Assembly: GCA_025359665.1 (NCBI GenBank)
Contig: JANYFU010000511.1
Span: forward strand, 1 to 40,459
Direction: 5' to 3'
Source of the DNA: Caulobacteraceae bacterium
GTDB lineage: Bacteria > Pseudomonadota > Alphaproteobacteria > Caulobacterales > Caulobacteraceae
Length of the DNA: 40,459 nucleotides
This document shows positions 17,386 to 26,162 of the stretch, piece by piece. A model generated the notes under the pieces. The model did no database searches. It was not told where the DNA came from and saw nothing but the letters and a program-made list of their open reading frames with translations. Every line of letters starts with the position of its first letter. The first letter of the stretch is position 1. The translations under genes were made by a program, and so were the position numbers.

Positions 17386-17413
17386 CGTCGGCCGGGGGAA
17401 CCCTCGGCCGACG
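17386..17413 (+). promoter_or_regulatory. GC-rich stem-loop in the acpP leader
   Basis: CGTCGGCCG (17386-17394) pairs with CGGCCGACG (17405-17413), with a G-U and further G-C pairs possible inside. It ends 31 bases before the acpP ATG, in a 211-base gap after fabG. No T tract follows, so a leader or processing structure seems likelier than a terminator. Confidence 0.4.
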
Positions 17414-17444
17414 GCGGCAACCAAACTAGAGGGACTGGACCTGA

Positions 17445-17684
17445 ATGTCCGACACACTTGAGCGCGTTCGTAAAATCGTTATCGAACACCTGGACGCCGA
17501 CCCCGAGAAGGTCACGGAGAAGGCGAGTTTCATCGACGATCTCGGCGCTGACAGCCTCGACAACGTTGAGTTGGTGATGGCCTTCGAGGAAGAGTTCGAC
17601 ATCGAAATCCCGGACGACGCCGCTGAACATATTCAAACTGTCGGCGACGCGGTGAAGTTTATTGGAGAGCGCCTGGGCGCCTGA
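17445..17684 (+). CDS. acpP: Acyl carrier protein
   Basis: Carries growing acyl chains on a phosphopantetheine arm. It is a 79-residue acidic protein, [16 protein letters not shown] at the start, with the attachment Ser37 in the motif [10 protein letters not shown] and helix [14 protein letters not shown]-like ([12 protein letters not shown]). Length and charge are typical. A GC-rich stem-loop precedes it, and fabF starts nine bases after its stop. The gap after fabG suggests an extra promoter or processing site that would allow the high expression ACP needs (inference). Confidence 0.97.
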   Translation: MSDTLERVRKIVIEHLDADPEKVTEKASFIDDLGADSLDNVELVMAFEEEFDIEIPDDAAEHIQTVGDAVKFIGERLGA

Positions 17685-17693
17685 GTTTAGATC

Positions 17694-18977
17694 GTGCGCC
17701 GTGTCGTTGTAACCGGACTGGGTATGGTCACCCCCCTTGCGTGGGGGGTTGAGCCGACCTGGAGGGCTCTCCTCGCGGGGCGGTCCGGAGCCGGACGAAT
17801 CACGACCTTCGACGCAACGGGTTATGCCTGCCAAGTGGCCTGCGAAGTTCCGCGGGTGGACGGCCGCGGCGGTGGTGGCGCCGACGTGCCCGACAGCTTC
17901 GCGCCGGATCAGGTGATGAGCCTGAAGGACCAGCGTAGGGTGAATGACTTCATCCTCTACGCCGTGGCGGCGGCTGATGAAGCCGTTCGCGATTCTGGTT
18001 GGGCGCCATCAACCGATGAAGAACGCGAGCGGACCGGTGTGAATATCGGCTCTGGGATTGGCGGCCTTTCGACCATCGCGGAAACAGCTGTCGAAATGCA
18101 TGAGAAGGGTCCCCGTCGGGTCAGTCCATTCTTCATTACTTCCGCGCTGATCAATCTGGCCTCGGGACAGGTCTCGATCAGACATGGATTCAAGGGTCCC
18201 AATCACTCGGTCGTCACGGCCTGCGCCACCGGGGCTCATGCCGTGGGTGACGCAATGCGCTTTATTCAGCACGGGGACGCCGATGTGATGCTGGCGGGAG
18301 GTGCGGAGGCTGCCGTTTGCCCAATCGGTATTGCTGGGTTCATTGCCTGCCGGGCTCTCTCAACCCATTTCAACGACACCCCGGAAAGGGCGTCCCGTCC
18401 CTACGACCGCGACCGCGACGGCTTCGTCATGGGCGAGGGGGCGGGGGTATTGGTCCTTGAGGAACTCGAACACGCCCGTAGGCGAGGCGCGAAGATATAT
18501 GCCGAAGTTGTGGGCTACGGCCTCGCGGGCGACGCCCATCACATTACAGCGCCGGCCGACAACGGTGATGGCGGTTTTCGCGCTATGCGCGGCGCGATCC
18601 GCCAAGCCGGGCTGGAGCCAGTGGATATCGACTATATCAACGCTCATGGCACCTCGACACCGCTTGGGGACGAGATTGAGCTGGGGGCGGTGGAGCGGCT
18701 ATTTGGCCAGGCGGCGGGCCGCGTGGCCATGTCTTCGACGAAATCGGCGATCGGGCATTTGCTAGGCGCAGCCGGCGCCGTGGAGGCGATCTTCTCGGTT
18801 CTTGCGTTGCGTGACCAGATTGCACCCCCGACCATCAATCTCGACAACCCCTCGGTGGATTCGCCGATCGATCTGATCCCGAACGTCGCCAAGCGTATGA
18901 AGATTGATGTCGCCCTTTCGAACAGTTTTGGCTTTGGCGGCACAAACGCATCGGTCGTGTTCAAGAAGGCGCCGTGA
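17694..18977 (+). CDS. fabF: 3-oxoacyl-ACP synthase II
   Basis: Condenses malonyl-ACP with acyl-ACP during chain elongation. The 427-residue protein opens MRRVVVTGLGMVTPL from GTG 17694. The Cys-His-His triad is present: Cys177 in VTACATGAHA, His in NAHGTSTPLGD and His in KSAIGHLLGAAG. NSFGFGGTNAS lies near the C-terminus. It contains a small insertion rich in Gly/Asp near residues 55-65. The stop overlaps the mltG start (GTGA), linking lipid synthesis with cell-wall genes. Confidence 0.96.
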   Translation: MRRVVVTGLGMVTPLAWGVEPTWRALLAGRSGAGRITTFDATGYACQVACEVPRVDGRGGGGADVPDSFAPDQVMSLKDQRRVNDFILYAVAAADEAVRDSGWAPSTDEERERTGVNIGSGIGGLSTIAETAVEMHEKGPRRVSPFFITSALINLASGQVSIRHGFKGPNHSVVTACATGAHAVGDAMRFIQHGDADVMLAGGAEAAVCPIGIAGFIACRALSTHFNDTPERASRPYDRDRDGFVMGEGAGVLVLEELEHARRRGAKIYAEVVGYGLAGDAHHITAPADNGDGGFRAMRGAIRQAGLEPVDIDYINAHGTSTPLGDEIELGAVERLFGQAAGRVAMSSTKSAIGHLLGAAGAVEAIFSVLALRDQIAPPTINLDNPSVDSPIDLIPNVAKRMKIDVALSNSFGFGGTNASVVFKKAP

Positions 18978-19984
18978 CAAGGCGGCCTCGGTCGCGTGGC
19001 GGCGGGCTATCCGTCGGGCGAATTGCCATTGCCGCATGCCTGATAGGCGTCGCGCTGGTCTCGTTGGCCGTATGGACGTTTGCGGAACCCGGACCTTCGT
19101 CCCCGAAGGGCGAAGCGACCGATGTCGTCCTTCCGCCCGGTGCCGGCCTACCGGGGATCGCCAGAGCCTTGGACCGGGCCCATCTGATCCGTTCGCGGGC
19201 TGCTTTCATGGCCACGGCGGTGATCACCGGCGGCGCGCGCCACCTCAAGGCTGGCGAATATGAATTTCCCTCTGGCGCCTCGCTGGCTCAGATTATTTCA
19301 ACCATCCAGCGCGGCGCCGTCTTGCGTCACTTCATCACTATTCCGGAGGGATACACCTCTCGCGAAGTGGCGGACGTGCTCCGCGCCGCCGCCTTTCTGG
19401 CCGGTCCGGTTCAATTACCTTCAGAAGGAAGTCTGTTGCCCGAGACCTATGAGGTGAGGCGCGGAGACACTCGCATGGGAGTGATTTCGCGGATGGCGGC
19501 CGCGCGACGCGACTTGCTTAGGCAACTCTGGTCCCGGCGGATTCCGGGCTTGCCCTACGAAACCAGCGGGCAGGCGGTTATCCTGGCCTCGGTGGTTGAA
19601 AAGGAGACCGCAAAGCCGGAGGAACGTCCGCGCATCGCCGCCGTCTTCATCAACCGGCTGAAAAAGGGCATGCGCCTGGAAAGTGATCCCACGGTGATCT
19701 ACGCCGTGTCTGGCGGGGTTCCGCTCGGCCATGGCCTTCGCGTGTCCGAGCTGGCGTCTCCCTCGTCTTACAATACCTATCGTTTCGCCGGCCTGCCGCC
19801 GACGCCGATCGCCAACCCGGGAAGAGCCGCGCTGACGGCGGCCCTGAATCCGGCGCGGACCGATGATCTATTCTTCGTTGCCGACGGATCCGGCGGCCAT
19901 GTCTTTGCAAGCACGTTCGAGGCCCACAAGCGCAATGTGGCGCGCTGGAGGAACATCGAACAGCACGGCGGACCGTCGACATGA
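18974..19984 (+). CDS. mltG: Endolytic transglycosylase MltG
   Basis: Membrane-anchored lytic transglycosylase that cuts nascent peptidoglycan and is thought to end glycan strand extension. The 336-residue protein has a basic N-terminus, one transmembrane segment at about 15-36, a LysM-like region (FITIPEGYTSREVADVL) and the YceG catalytic domain with the Glu-containing motif ILASVVEKET, then FINRLKKGMRLESDPTVIY. It starts with GTG 18974 overlapping fabF, and its stop overlaps the yicC start (ATGA). The order fabF-mltG-yicC-gmk is common in alphaproteobacteria. Confidence 0.94.
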   Translation: MTRRPRSRGGGLSVGRIAIAACLIGVALVSLAVWTFAEPGPSSPKGEATDVVLPPGAGLPGIARALDRAHLIRSRAAFMATAVITGGARHLKAGEYEFPSGASLAQIISTIQRGAVLRHFITIPEGYTSREVADVLRAAAFLAGPVQLPSEGSLLPETYEVRRGDTRMGVISRMAAARRDLLRQLWSRRIPGLPYETSGQAVILASVVEKETAKPEERPRIAAVFINRLKKGMRLESDPTVIYAVSGGVPLGHGLRVSELASPSSYNTYRFAGLPPTPIANPGRAALTAALNPARTDDLFFVADGSGGHVFASTFEAHKRNVARWRNIEQHGGPST

Positions 19985-20862
19985 CAACCTCAAGCATGAC
20001 AGGCTTTGCCCGGTGCGAGGGCTCCCTGGAGGATTGGACCTGGGCGATCGAGGCTCGTTCGGTCAACGGCCGCAATCTGGAGGTCAGGTTCAAGGGACCG
20101 AACGGCTTCGAGACCCTCGAACGACTGATCCGCGAGGCCGCTCAGGCTCGTTTCCAGCGCGGCCAGATCAACGTCATCATCCAGGCTCGGGCTTCTTCGC
20201 CGGCTCGACGCTCGAGCCTGAACCTTGAGATATTGGAGCGCTACATGGCCTTCGGCGAAAGCTTCGTCGCGGCCGGTCGGGCGGTCGCCCCAACGATTGA
20301 TGGCCTGCTGGCGCTGCCTGGCGTGATCGAGATATCGAACAATGAGGCGGGCTCCACCGATCACGGCCGGCTTGAGTCGGCGATGGTCGGTTCCGCCGCC
20401 GAGGCGCTCGATGCCCTGAAAGAGTCTCGCGCGGAGGAGGGACGATCAATCGACCGTGTGCTTGCCGGATTTCTGGATGCAATCGAGCGCCTGATCGCCG
20501 CGGCTGAGATGGGGGCCAGCCAGCAGCCGGCGCTCATCAAGGCGCGTTTCGAGAGGCGGCTTGTTGAACTTCTGGGGGGCTCCGCCACTCAGGATCGGAT
20601 AGTACAGGAGGCCGCCGTCATGGCCGTGAAAGTGGATGTGCGTGAGGAAATCGATCGGCTGGTCGGCCATGTCGCCGCCGCCAGAACGTTGCTTGCCGCC
20701 GACGGGGCCAGCGGACGCCGGCTGGACTTCCTTACCCAGGAATTCATGCGAGAGGCGAACACCCTGTGTTCGAAATCGGCGGTGTCCACGCTGACCAACA
20801 TTGGTTTGGAGCTGAAGGCGACGATCGATCAATTTCGGGAACAGGTGCAAAATGTCGAGTAA
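19981..20862 (+). CDS. YicC family protein (putative endoribonuclease)
   Basis: A 293-residue protein with the YicC-like N-terminal domain (SSMTGFARCEG near the start, EARSVNGRNLEVRFK near residue 25) and the C-terminal DUF1732 domain (RREIDRLVGH-type region and GRRLDFLTQEFMREANTLCSK). E. coli YicC has been reported to act as an endoribonuclease; the role here is taken from the family only. The start ATG 19981 overlaps the mltG stop. ATG 19996 is an alternative that begins directly at the conserved MTGFAR. The 3' end overlaps gmk by 11 bases. Confidence 0.9.
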   Translation: MTTSSMTGFARCEGSLEDWTWAIEARSVNGRNLEVRFKGPNGFETLERLIREAAQARFQRGQINVIIQARASSPARRSSLNLEILERYMAFGESFVAAGRAVAPTIDGLLALPGVIEISNNEAGSTDHGRLESAMVGSAAEALDALKESRAEEGRSIDRVLAGFLDAIERLIAAAEMGASQQPALIKARFERRLVELLGGSATQDRIVQEAAVMAVKVDVREEIDRLVGHVAAARTLLAADGASGRRLDFLTQEFMREANTLCSKSAVSTLTNIGLELKATIDQFREQVQNVE

Positions 20863-21493
20863 CAGCCCCGCCGCTCGCAGGGGGTTGCTCCTGGTGATTT
20901 CCAGCCCATCGGGGGCCGGGAAGACCTCGCTCTCGCGCCGGTTGATAGATGATCAGGCCGATCTAAGCCTTTCGGTTTCAGCGACGACTCGCGGGCCCCG
21001 TCCCGGCGAGCAGGACGGCAAAGAGTACTGGTTCGTTGATGCGTCGAGGTTTCGGGCCATGGTGAGCGAGGGTGCTTTCCTTGAATGGGCCGATGTGCAT
21101 GAACACTGCTATGGAAGCCCAAAGGAGCCGGTCTTTCGTCATCTGGCCGAGGGGCGGGACGTTCTGTTTGATATCGACTGGCAGGGCGCCCAGGCTATCG
21201 CCCTGGCGGCGCCGACCGATACCGTGCGAGTCTTTATCCTGCCCCCCTCGATGGCCGATCTGGCAAAGCGCCTTCATACCCGCGCGCAGGACTCCGAACC
21301 GGTGATCGAGCGCCGTCTGGGACGGGCAAGGGGCGAAATCTCTCATTGGGACGAGTACGACTACGTCATCGTCAACGATGACATGGAACAGGCCTACGCG
21401 GAGCTTACAGCGATCTATCGGGCTGAACGGCTGCGCCGGCCCCGTAATCTCTGGATCGAACCGATGGTCAGCGCGCTTCTCGCGGAAATCTAG
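20852..21493 (+). CDS. gmk: Guanylate kinase
   Basis: Phosphorylates GMP to GDP in nucleotide metabolism. The 213-residue protein has P-loop SSPSGAGKTS (17-26), the GMP-binding region SVSATTRGPRPGEQDGKEYW, FDIDWQGAQAI near the middle, and the arginines of the lid (RRLGRARGEISHWDEYDYV). It overlaps the upstream yicC by 11 bases. Its TAG shares bases with the TAG of the convergent rsmA, inside a palindrome. Confidence 0.96.
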   Translation: MSSNSPAARRGLLLVISSPSGAGKTSLSRRLIDDQADLSLSVSATTRGPRPGEQDGKEYWFVDASRFRAMVSEGAFLEWADVHEHCYGSPKEPVFRHLAEGRDVLFDIDWQGAQAIALAAPTDTVRVFILPPSMADLAKRLHTRAQDSEPVIERRLGRARGEISHWDEYDYVIVNDDMEQAYAELTAIYRAERLRRPRNLWIEPMVSALLAEI

Positions 21494-21500
21494 TTCCGCG
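21481..21500. terminator. Palindrome spanning the overlapping gmk and rsmA stop codons
   Basis: CGCGGAA (21481-21487) and TTCCGCG (21494-21500) are perfect complements around ATCTAG, whose CTAG contains the stop codons of both convergent genes. It may form the same hairpin in both transcripts. Without T tracts its terminator strength is uncertain. Confidence 0.4.
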
Positions 21501-22365
21501 GCGCTACCCAGGCTTCGGCAAGGGCCATGAAACCGGCCACCGATATGGTCTCGGCCCGGGCGTCCGGATCGATGCCGGCGGCTATGCAGAGCTGTTCACC
21601 GCCCAGAAACCTGACCGACGAGCGGAGCATCTTGCGCCTTTGGCCGAACGCCGCCCGCGCGACGTGTTGCAGGGCCTCCACAAGGTCCCGAGGCGGGCGA
21701 TGCTCGAGGGGTATCAGGCGCACCACCGCGGAGGCGACCTTTGGGGGGGGCGTGAAGGCCCTTGCCGGAAGATCCATGACGCTTCGCGCTTCGCAGACGG
21801 TCTGCGCCAGCACAGCCAGGCGACCATATTCCGCTTGGCCCGCCGAGGCGACGATCCGCAGGGCCACCTCCTTCTGGAACATCAGCGTCATCGAAAGGGG
21901 TTGGAAATCACCGGTAAGCCATTTGACCAATAGAGGCGTGCCGACATTGTACGGCAGATTGGAGACAATGTGGCCACCGGAATCCGTGCCAAGGCCGCGC
22001 AATACAGCCAACTCGTCGATATCCAACGCGTCGCCTTCGATCACGGTCAGACGCCCCCCGGCGCTCAAGGCGAGATTTTCGAGCAGGGCGATGAACCGCG
22101 GATCCCTTTCCACCACGGCGACGCGCGCACCGGCCTCAAGCAGGGCGCGAGTCAGGCCACCAGGCCCGGGACCGACCTCGATCACCGCCTGTCCCTCGAC
22201 GATCCCGGCGAGCCGGACAATCTTGCGGCAGATGTTCAGATCAAGCAGAAAGTGCTGACCGAAACGCTTGTCCGCGCTGATACCGGCCGAAGCCAGGATG
22301 TCGCGCAGCGGGGCCGGAGATGGGGCGAGGGGCGACGCCCCATCCGGATCCCGTGGTTCGGTCAC
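21490..22365 (-). CDS. rsmA: 16S rRNA dimethyladenosine transferase (KsgA)
   Basis: Dimethylates A1518 and A1519 of 16S rRNA using SAM during 30S maturation. In this 291-residue protein the motif GQHFLLDLNI (36-45) is followed by SAM motif I EVGPGPGGLTRALLE, the catalytic NLPYNVGTPLL, and FTPPPKVASAVVRL. It is the last gene of the lipB-lptFGD-surA run and starts with GTG 22365 overlapping the surA stop (GTGA). Many proteobacteria have pdxA between surA and this gene; it is absent here. Confidence 0.95.
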   Translation of the reverse strand: MTEPRDPDGASPLAPSPAPLRDILASAGISADKRFGQHFLLDLNICRKIVRLAGIVEGQAVIEVGPGPGGLTRALLEAGARVAVVERDPRFIALLENLALSAGGRLTVIEGDALDIDELAVLRGLGTDSGGHIVSNLPYNVGTPLLVKWLTGDFQPLSMTLMFQKEVALRIVASAGQAEYGRLAVLAQTVCEARSVMDLPARAFTPPPKVASAVVRLIPLEHRPPRDLVEALQHVARAAFGQRRKMLRSSVRFLGGEQLCIAAGIDPDARAETISVAGFMALAEAWVAPRN

Positions 22366-23684
22366 CTTGATTCTATGGTCGCCGAGTTTCGCAGGTCACG
22401 CAGCTGTCGCTTGGCGATCATCGCCAGCTCTTGCCCGTAGAGTCGATCTTCGATTTGATCGGCGGTCAGCTGATTGGCGCCGCCCTTGTGCTTGTCGCAT
22501 ACGGCGATCAGATGCACGCCCGCCTCGGTTCGCACCGGACCGGACACCTGCCCGGACTGCAGGGTGTCGACAACGGCGCGGAACGCCGGGGCCAAGTCTT
22601 TGGTGTCGGCCTCGCCCAGGTCACCAGAAACCACGCCCGGGAACTTCGCCGCCATCGCCTCCATATTGTCGCAGCCCTGAAGCTTGGGGCGCAGCAAAAT
22701 GAGTTTCGCCTCGGCGGCTGAAACGTCTTCCGGCGTCGCGGTCTTGGGCAGCGCGATAGCGGCCTGTTTAAGCTTCACAACCGTGGAGGTGTCGCCCGCA
22801 CGCCGATCCTTGAGGTAGATGATATATATGCCGTCCTTCACCTCGATGGGCGCTGATAGTTGTCCCGGACGAAGGTCCGCCAGGACGCGATCAATTTCAG
22901 GCGCCATTTCGCCGGTTGACACCCAGCCGACATCGCCACCGTTCGCGGCCGATGGGGAGTTGGAAAACTGCCTGGCGACGGCGGGGAAGGGCGCGCCCTT
23001 CTGAAGCTGGCCTATCAGCTGCTCCGCGCCCTGGTGCGCGGCGGCCATACCGCCAGCGCGGGTGGCGTCGATGAACACTTCGCCAATCTGGTACTGTGGC
23101 TTGCCCGATTCGCCTTCCATGCGCTTTTGGTACGCCTTGATCTGGTCATCGCCGATCTTCAGCCTTTGGCCATATCGGCCCCTGATCCAACCGCGCCAGC
23201 TGATCTCGGCGCGCAATTGATCCCGAAATGTCAGGGGAGCCACACCTTGGCCGGCGAGTTGCGCCAGCAACTGTGCGCCGCTGGTGTTGTTGCTACGCGC
23301 GATAGAAGCGATTTCGTCGTCAACCTCCTGATCGGAGGCGACAAGGTCGAATTTCTGGGTTTTTCCCTGAGCCCGCAATTCCTGCATCTCGAGGCGTTCG
23401 TCGACCAACGAGCGAATCGCCTCCCGCTGAATGTCGGGCAGGTTCTGGTCGTTGGGCTGGAGGCCAGCGGTGACTATTAGAAGCCGCATCCGTTGAACGA
23501 TGTCATAGGTCGACACCAGATCGTCGTTGACCGTGACCACGACGCTTTCGGAAATGCCCGATGGCGCGGCTGGAGCCGGGGCAGGCGCGGGCGTTGCGGG
23601 AACATCCTGGGCCATGGCCGGCCGGAAGGTCGGTTGAAGCGCCATGAGGACTGTCGCAACGGAAAATATCAAAAGACGGCGCAT
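22362..23684 (-). CDS. surA: Periplasmic chaperone/peptidyl-prolyl isomerase SurA
   Basis: Escorts outer-membrane proteins to the BAM complex. The 440-residue protein has a signal peptide of about 25 residues ending PAMAQ, a Pro/Ala-rich linker, a SurA N-terminal chaperone domain (VVTVNDDLVSTYDIVQRMRL), one clear parvulin domain at about 195-300 (NGGDVGWVSTGEM), and a second, more degenerate parvulin-like region near 330-410. ATG 23684 has AGGAG five bases upstream. It follows lptD, whose product is a main SurA client in E. coli. Confidence 0.9.
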   Translation of the reverse strand: MRRLLIFSVATVLMALQPTFRPAMAQDVPATPAPAPAPAAPSGISESVVVTVNDDLVSTYDIVQRMRLLIVTAGLQPNDQNLPDIQREAIRSLVDERLEMQELRAQGKTQKFDLVASDQEVDDEIASIARSNNTSGAQLLAQLAGQGVAPLTFRDQLRAEISWRGWIRGRYGQRLKIGDDQIKAYQKRMEGESGKPQYQIGEVFIDATRAGGMAAAHQGAEQLIGQLQKGAPFPAVARQFSNSPSAANGGDVGWVSTGEMAPEIDRVLADLRPGQLSAPIEVKDGIYIIYLKDRRAGDTSTVVKLKQAAIALPKTATPEDVSAAEAKLILLRPKLQGCDNMEAMAAKFPGVVSGDLGEADTKDLAPAFRAVVDTLQSGQVSGPVRTEAGVHLIAVCDKHKGGANQLTADQIEDRLYGQELAMIAKRQLRDLRNSATIESR

Positions 23685-23754
23685 CTTACTCCTGCGGACT
23701 GTGACGAGCGGGCAGCTCTCCTGGAGAGGACATTTCGCCCTACGGCGTCGGGCT

Positions 23755-26046
23755 CTACCGTGTATTGCCCAATGTGGCGAGCGTTAGGCGCAACACCACT
23801 GAAGTTGATGGTCCGAGTGTGCCGTTGAACGTCTCGTCGTGGCGATAAAGCACCTCAACCCTGATGCAGTCGTCCCTGTAGACGACCCCTAAATCTCTCC
23901 GCCGCCAATCACCTCCGTCGAAAATCAGGTAGCTGGTCAGCCCCCAGTGGCGAATGGGGTAGAATTCGCCGTGGATGTCCAGACTATTGACCATCCCTCC
24001 CGTTGGTGCGTCCACCTCTCTGAGATAGCTAACATAGCCCTCGGCGCGGGCGGTTGTGAATGCGGCGCCTGCCTCCAGGCGGTTGACCGCGAAGGTGCCA
24101 GAATCAAGTCTAAGGCGCGAGAACAGGCGGACACCCTTGGTTGGCGTGGCGTCGGCCGCGAATATCCAATCCGACAACGACGTTCCCAGGCCGGTGCGGG
24201 CGGGGATCGACGGGTCGCTCTCGGCGGCGAGACGGCGACCGATCAAAACGCTGGCGGTGCGGCCGTCACCGAGAAGGGCGGTTGCCCGGCCACCCAAGGT
24301 CACGCTCTGGCCCCCCTCATAGAGGTCGAAGCCTGGCGATCGGTTCGTCTGAAATAGATTGGTTTCATCAAATTCAAACACGGTGCTGTCTTCGTTAGGT
24401 ATTCTCGGATCCTGGGAGGTGTTGGGCGAGATTGCGATCTGCGCTAGTGGTTCCAGGATATAACTGACGTCGCCAATCTGTCTGATGAGGGGATAGCTGA
24501 CATCGGCCCCCAAAGTCCCAAAGGCGCGGGTGATGGTGGCGTTTGAGGGGCCGCTCTGTAGGTGGGCCACATTGAAGACATCGGCCCGGCCGTTCACGAA
24601 GGGTTCAATCCGCAGTCCGTTGGAGAACACGAAGTTGCTACGCCAGTCGGCTTGCAATGTCGCGCGGCGGCTGTCTATCCCCGGGAGCGTCGTCTGACCG
24701 CTGGCGTCCGTTGTGGATAGGGATTGGTTCCTTGTCAGGGCGACGGCACTTCCATCGATCCGCAGGCGCCCGCCGAGTATGGCCTCGGGCGCCTCCCAAC
24801 GGCCTTCTATGAGCGGAGCGATGGTTGGTATCGTGCTTTGATCATCCGTGGCCCTCAATCCCTGAACGTTTATGACCGCGACAGACAGATACGAGAGTTG
24901 GCTTTGCTCGACGGCATATAGCTGGGAGATCAGCCGCCTGTTGTCCGACGCATACAGTCCATGATCCAAAAAAGCGTCGCTGACCGAATATTTGTCGAAT
25001 ATCAGCTTGTCCGATGCCCGTTCGGCCGTAAAGCCCCATGACCAGTATTTGTTGATATCGAACGAGCCGTCGGCTAAAATATAACTGCGAGATGTGTTGC
25101 GCCCGAACAATTGACCGTCAGAAGTAAAATCTCTTGAATACGTATAACCAGCACGAATTTCGGTTGTGCCAGAATATAGACGTTGCCTGTAGTCAATGTT
25201 TAAAAAAGGATTTACGTTACTATTAATTTGCGGTGTTAGGAGTAAATCCTGGTGAGGCGAAATTATATTATAATAGGGCTGGTCGTAACTTACGCCGCGC
25301 GGGCCAGAAAAAGTCACCACTGGCAAGAGAAAGCCTGATTTTCGCTCGGCGATGGGGTCGGCGCTTTGCAAGACAGGGATATAAATTACGCTCTGTCCAA
25401 GGACTTGAACAACGGCTCCTTTGAAAACAAGCGTTTTTCGTCCGGTATCCTCAGTTACCGACCTTGCCTTGATAGACCACGTTGGATTTTTCTGTCCATT
25501 TTCAACACAAACAAGGCAAGGCGTGTATATGGCATTTTCAAATTTTGTAACCTGCGCACTTTTACGCTCGACGCTTTGAGCGGCAATCTGGACGTGACCC
25601 TGGAGTCTCGTTGAGAATTCGGCCGCGAAACCATCGCTCATCGACTTATCTAAAGTGATAGTGTCAGCGAACTGGGCGGACCCGTCCGGCTGAAGGATCG
25701 TGACCTTACCCTTGGCGACAAAAATCCCGGTCTGGGAATCGTAGTCGACGATTTCCGCTCTAAGCACCCGACCCTTGTAGCGGATTTCGACACCGCCCAA
25801 GGCGATGATGTGATGGCTGGTCTGGTTTTGGGTTACCGAGTCCGCCTCGAGATAGAATGCGCCGCCGGCCAAACCGTCGTCGCCGATGACTTGTTTCGGC
25901 GCCTGGCTTGACGATGGGGCCATCGCCGACAGGGTTTTGGCCTGAGCGACGCCGGTCAGTAGCGCCAACGCCAGACCCGCGAAACCGCGACCCGCATTTG
26001 AACATCTCCAGCGCGACTTCACCAATCGACCCTCACGCTCTTTCAT
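23755..26046 (-). CDS. lptD: LPS-assembly protein LptD
   Basis: Outer-membrane beta-barrel that inserts LPS into the outer leaflet with LptE. ATG 26046 gives 763 residues with a signal peptide ending near GVAQA. The N-terminal OstA/jellyroll domain (FYLEADSVTQNQ, KGKVTILQPDGSAQFAD) is followed by a CLVC pair near residue 175, then the C-terminal barrel ending in LTLATLGNTR. A further Cys (DDCIRVEV) near the C-terminus may pair with CLVC in disulfides as in E. coli. The frame is open upstream to 26355 but would run into lptG. The section about 25080-25560 is distinctly AT-rich compared with the rest of the gene. It sits downstream of lptG with a 116-base gap. Confidence 0.92.
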   Translation of the reverse strand: MKEREGRLVKSRWRCSNAGRGFAGLALALLTGVAQAKTLSAMAPSSSQAPKQVIGDDGLAGGAFYLEADSVTQNQTSHHIIALGGVEIRYKGRVLRAEIVDYDSQTGIFVAKGKVTILQPDGSAQFADTITLDKSMSDGFAAEFSTRLQGHVQIAAQSVERKSAQVTKFENAIYTPCLVCVENGQKNPTWSIKARSVTEDTGRKTLVFKGAVVQVLGQSVIYIPVLQSADPIAERKSGFLLPVVTFSGPRGVSYDQPYYNIISPHQDLLLTPQINSNVNPFLNIDYRQRLYSGTTEIRAGYTYSRDFTSDGQLFGRNTSRSYILADGSFDINKYWSWGFTAERASDKLIFDKYSVSDAFLDHGLYASDNRRLISQLYAVEQSQLSYLSVAVINVQGLRATDDQSTIPTIAPLIEGRWEAPEAILGGRLRIDGSAVALTRNQSLSTTDASGQTTLPGIDSRRATLQADWRSNFVFSNGLRIEPFVNGRADVFNVAHLQSGPSNATITRAFGTLGADVSYPLIRQIGDVSYILEPLAQIAISPNTSQDPRIPNEDSTVFEFDETNLFQTNRSPGFDLYEGGQSVTLGGRATALLGDGRTASVLIGRRLAAESDPSIPARTGLGTSLSDWIFAADATPTKGVRLFSRLRLDSGTFAVNRLEAGAAFTTARAEGYVSYLREVDAPTGGMVNSLDIHGEFYPIRHWGLTSYLIFDGGDWRRRDLGVVYRDDCIRVEVLYRHDETFNGTLGPSTSVVLRLTLATLGNTR

Positions 26047-26162
26047 TTCGTATTTTTTCCCGACTGGCCGAGGTCGTTCCGGTCGCCGTGGCCGACGCTT
26101 GACGAGCCCATACTTCGCCAAGCGCCGGGACGCAAAATTCCCGCGCCGGATCGGAGCGCGGG

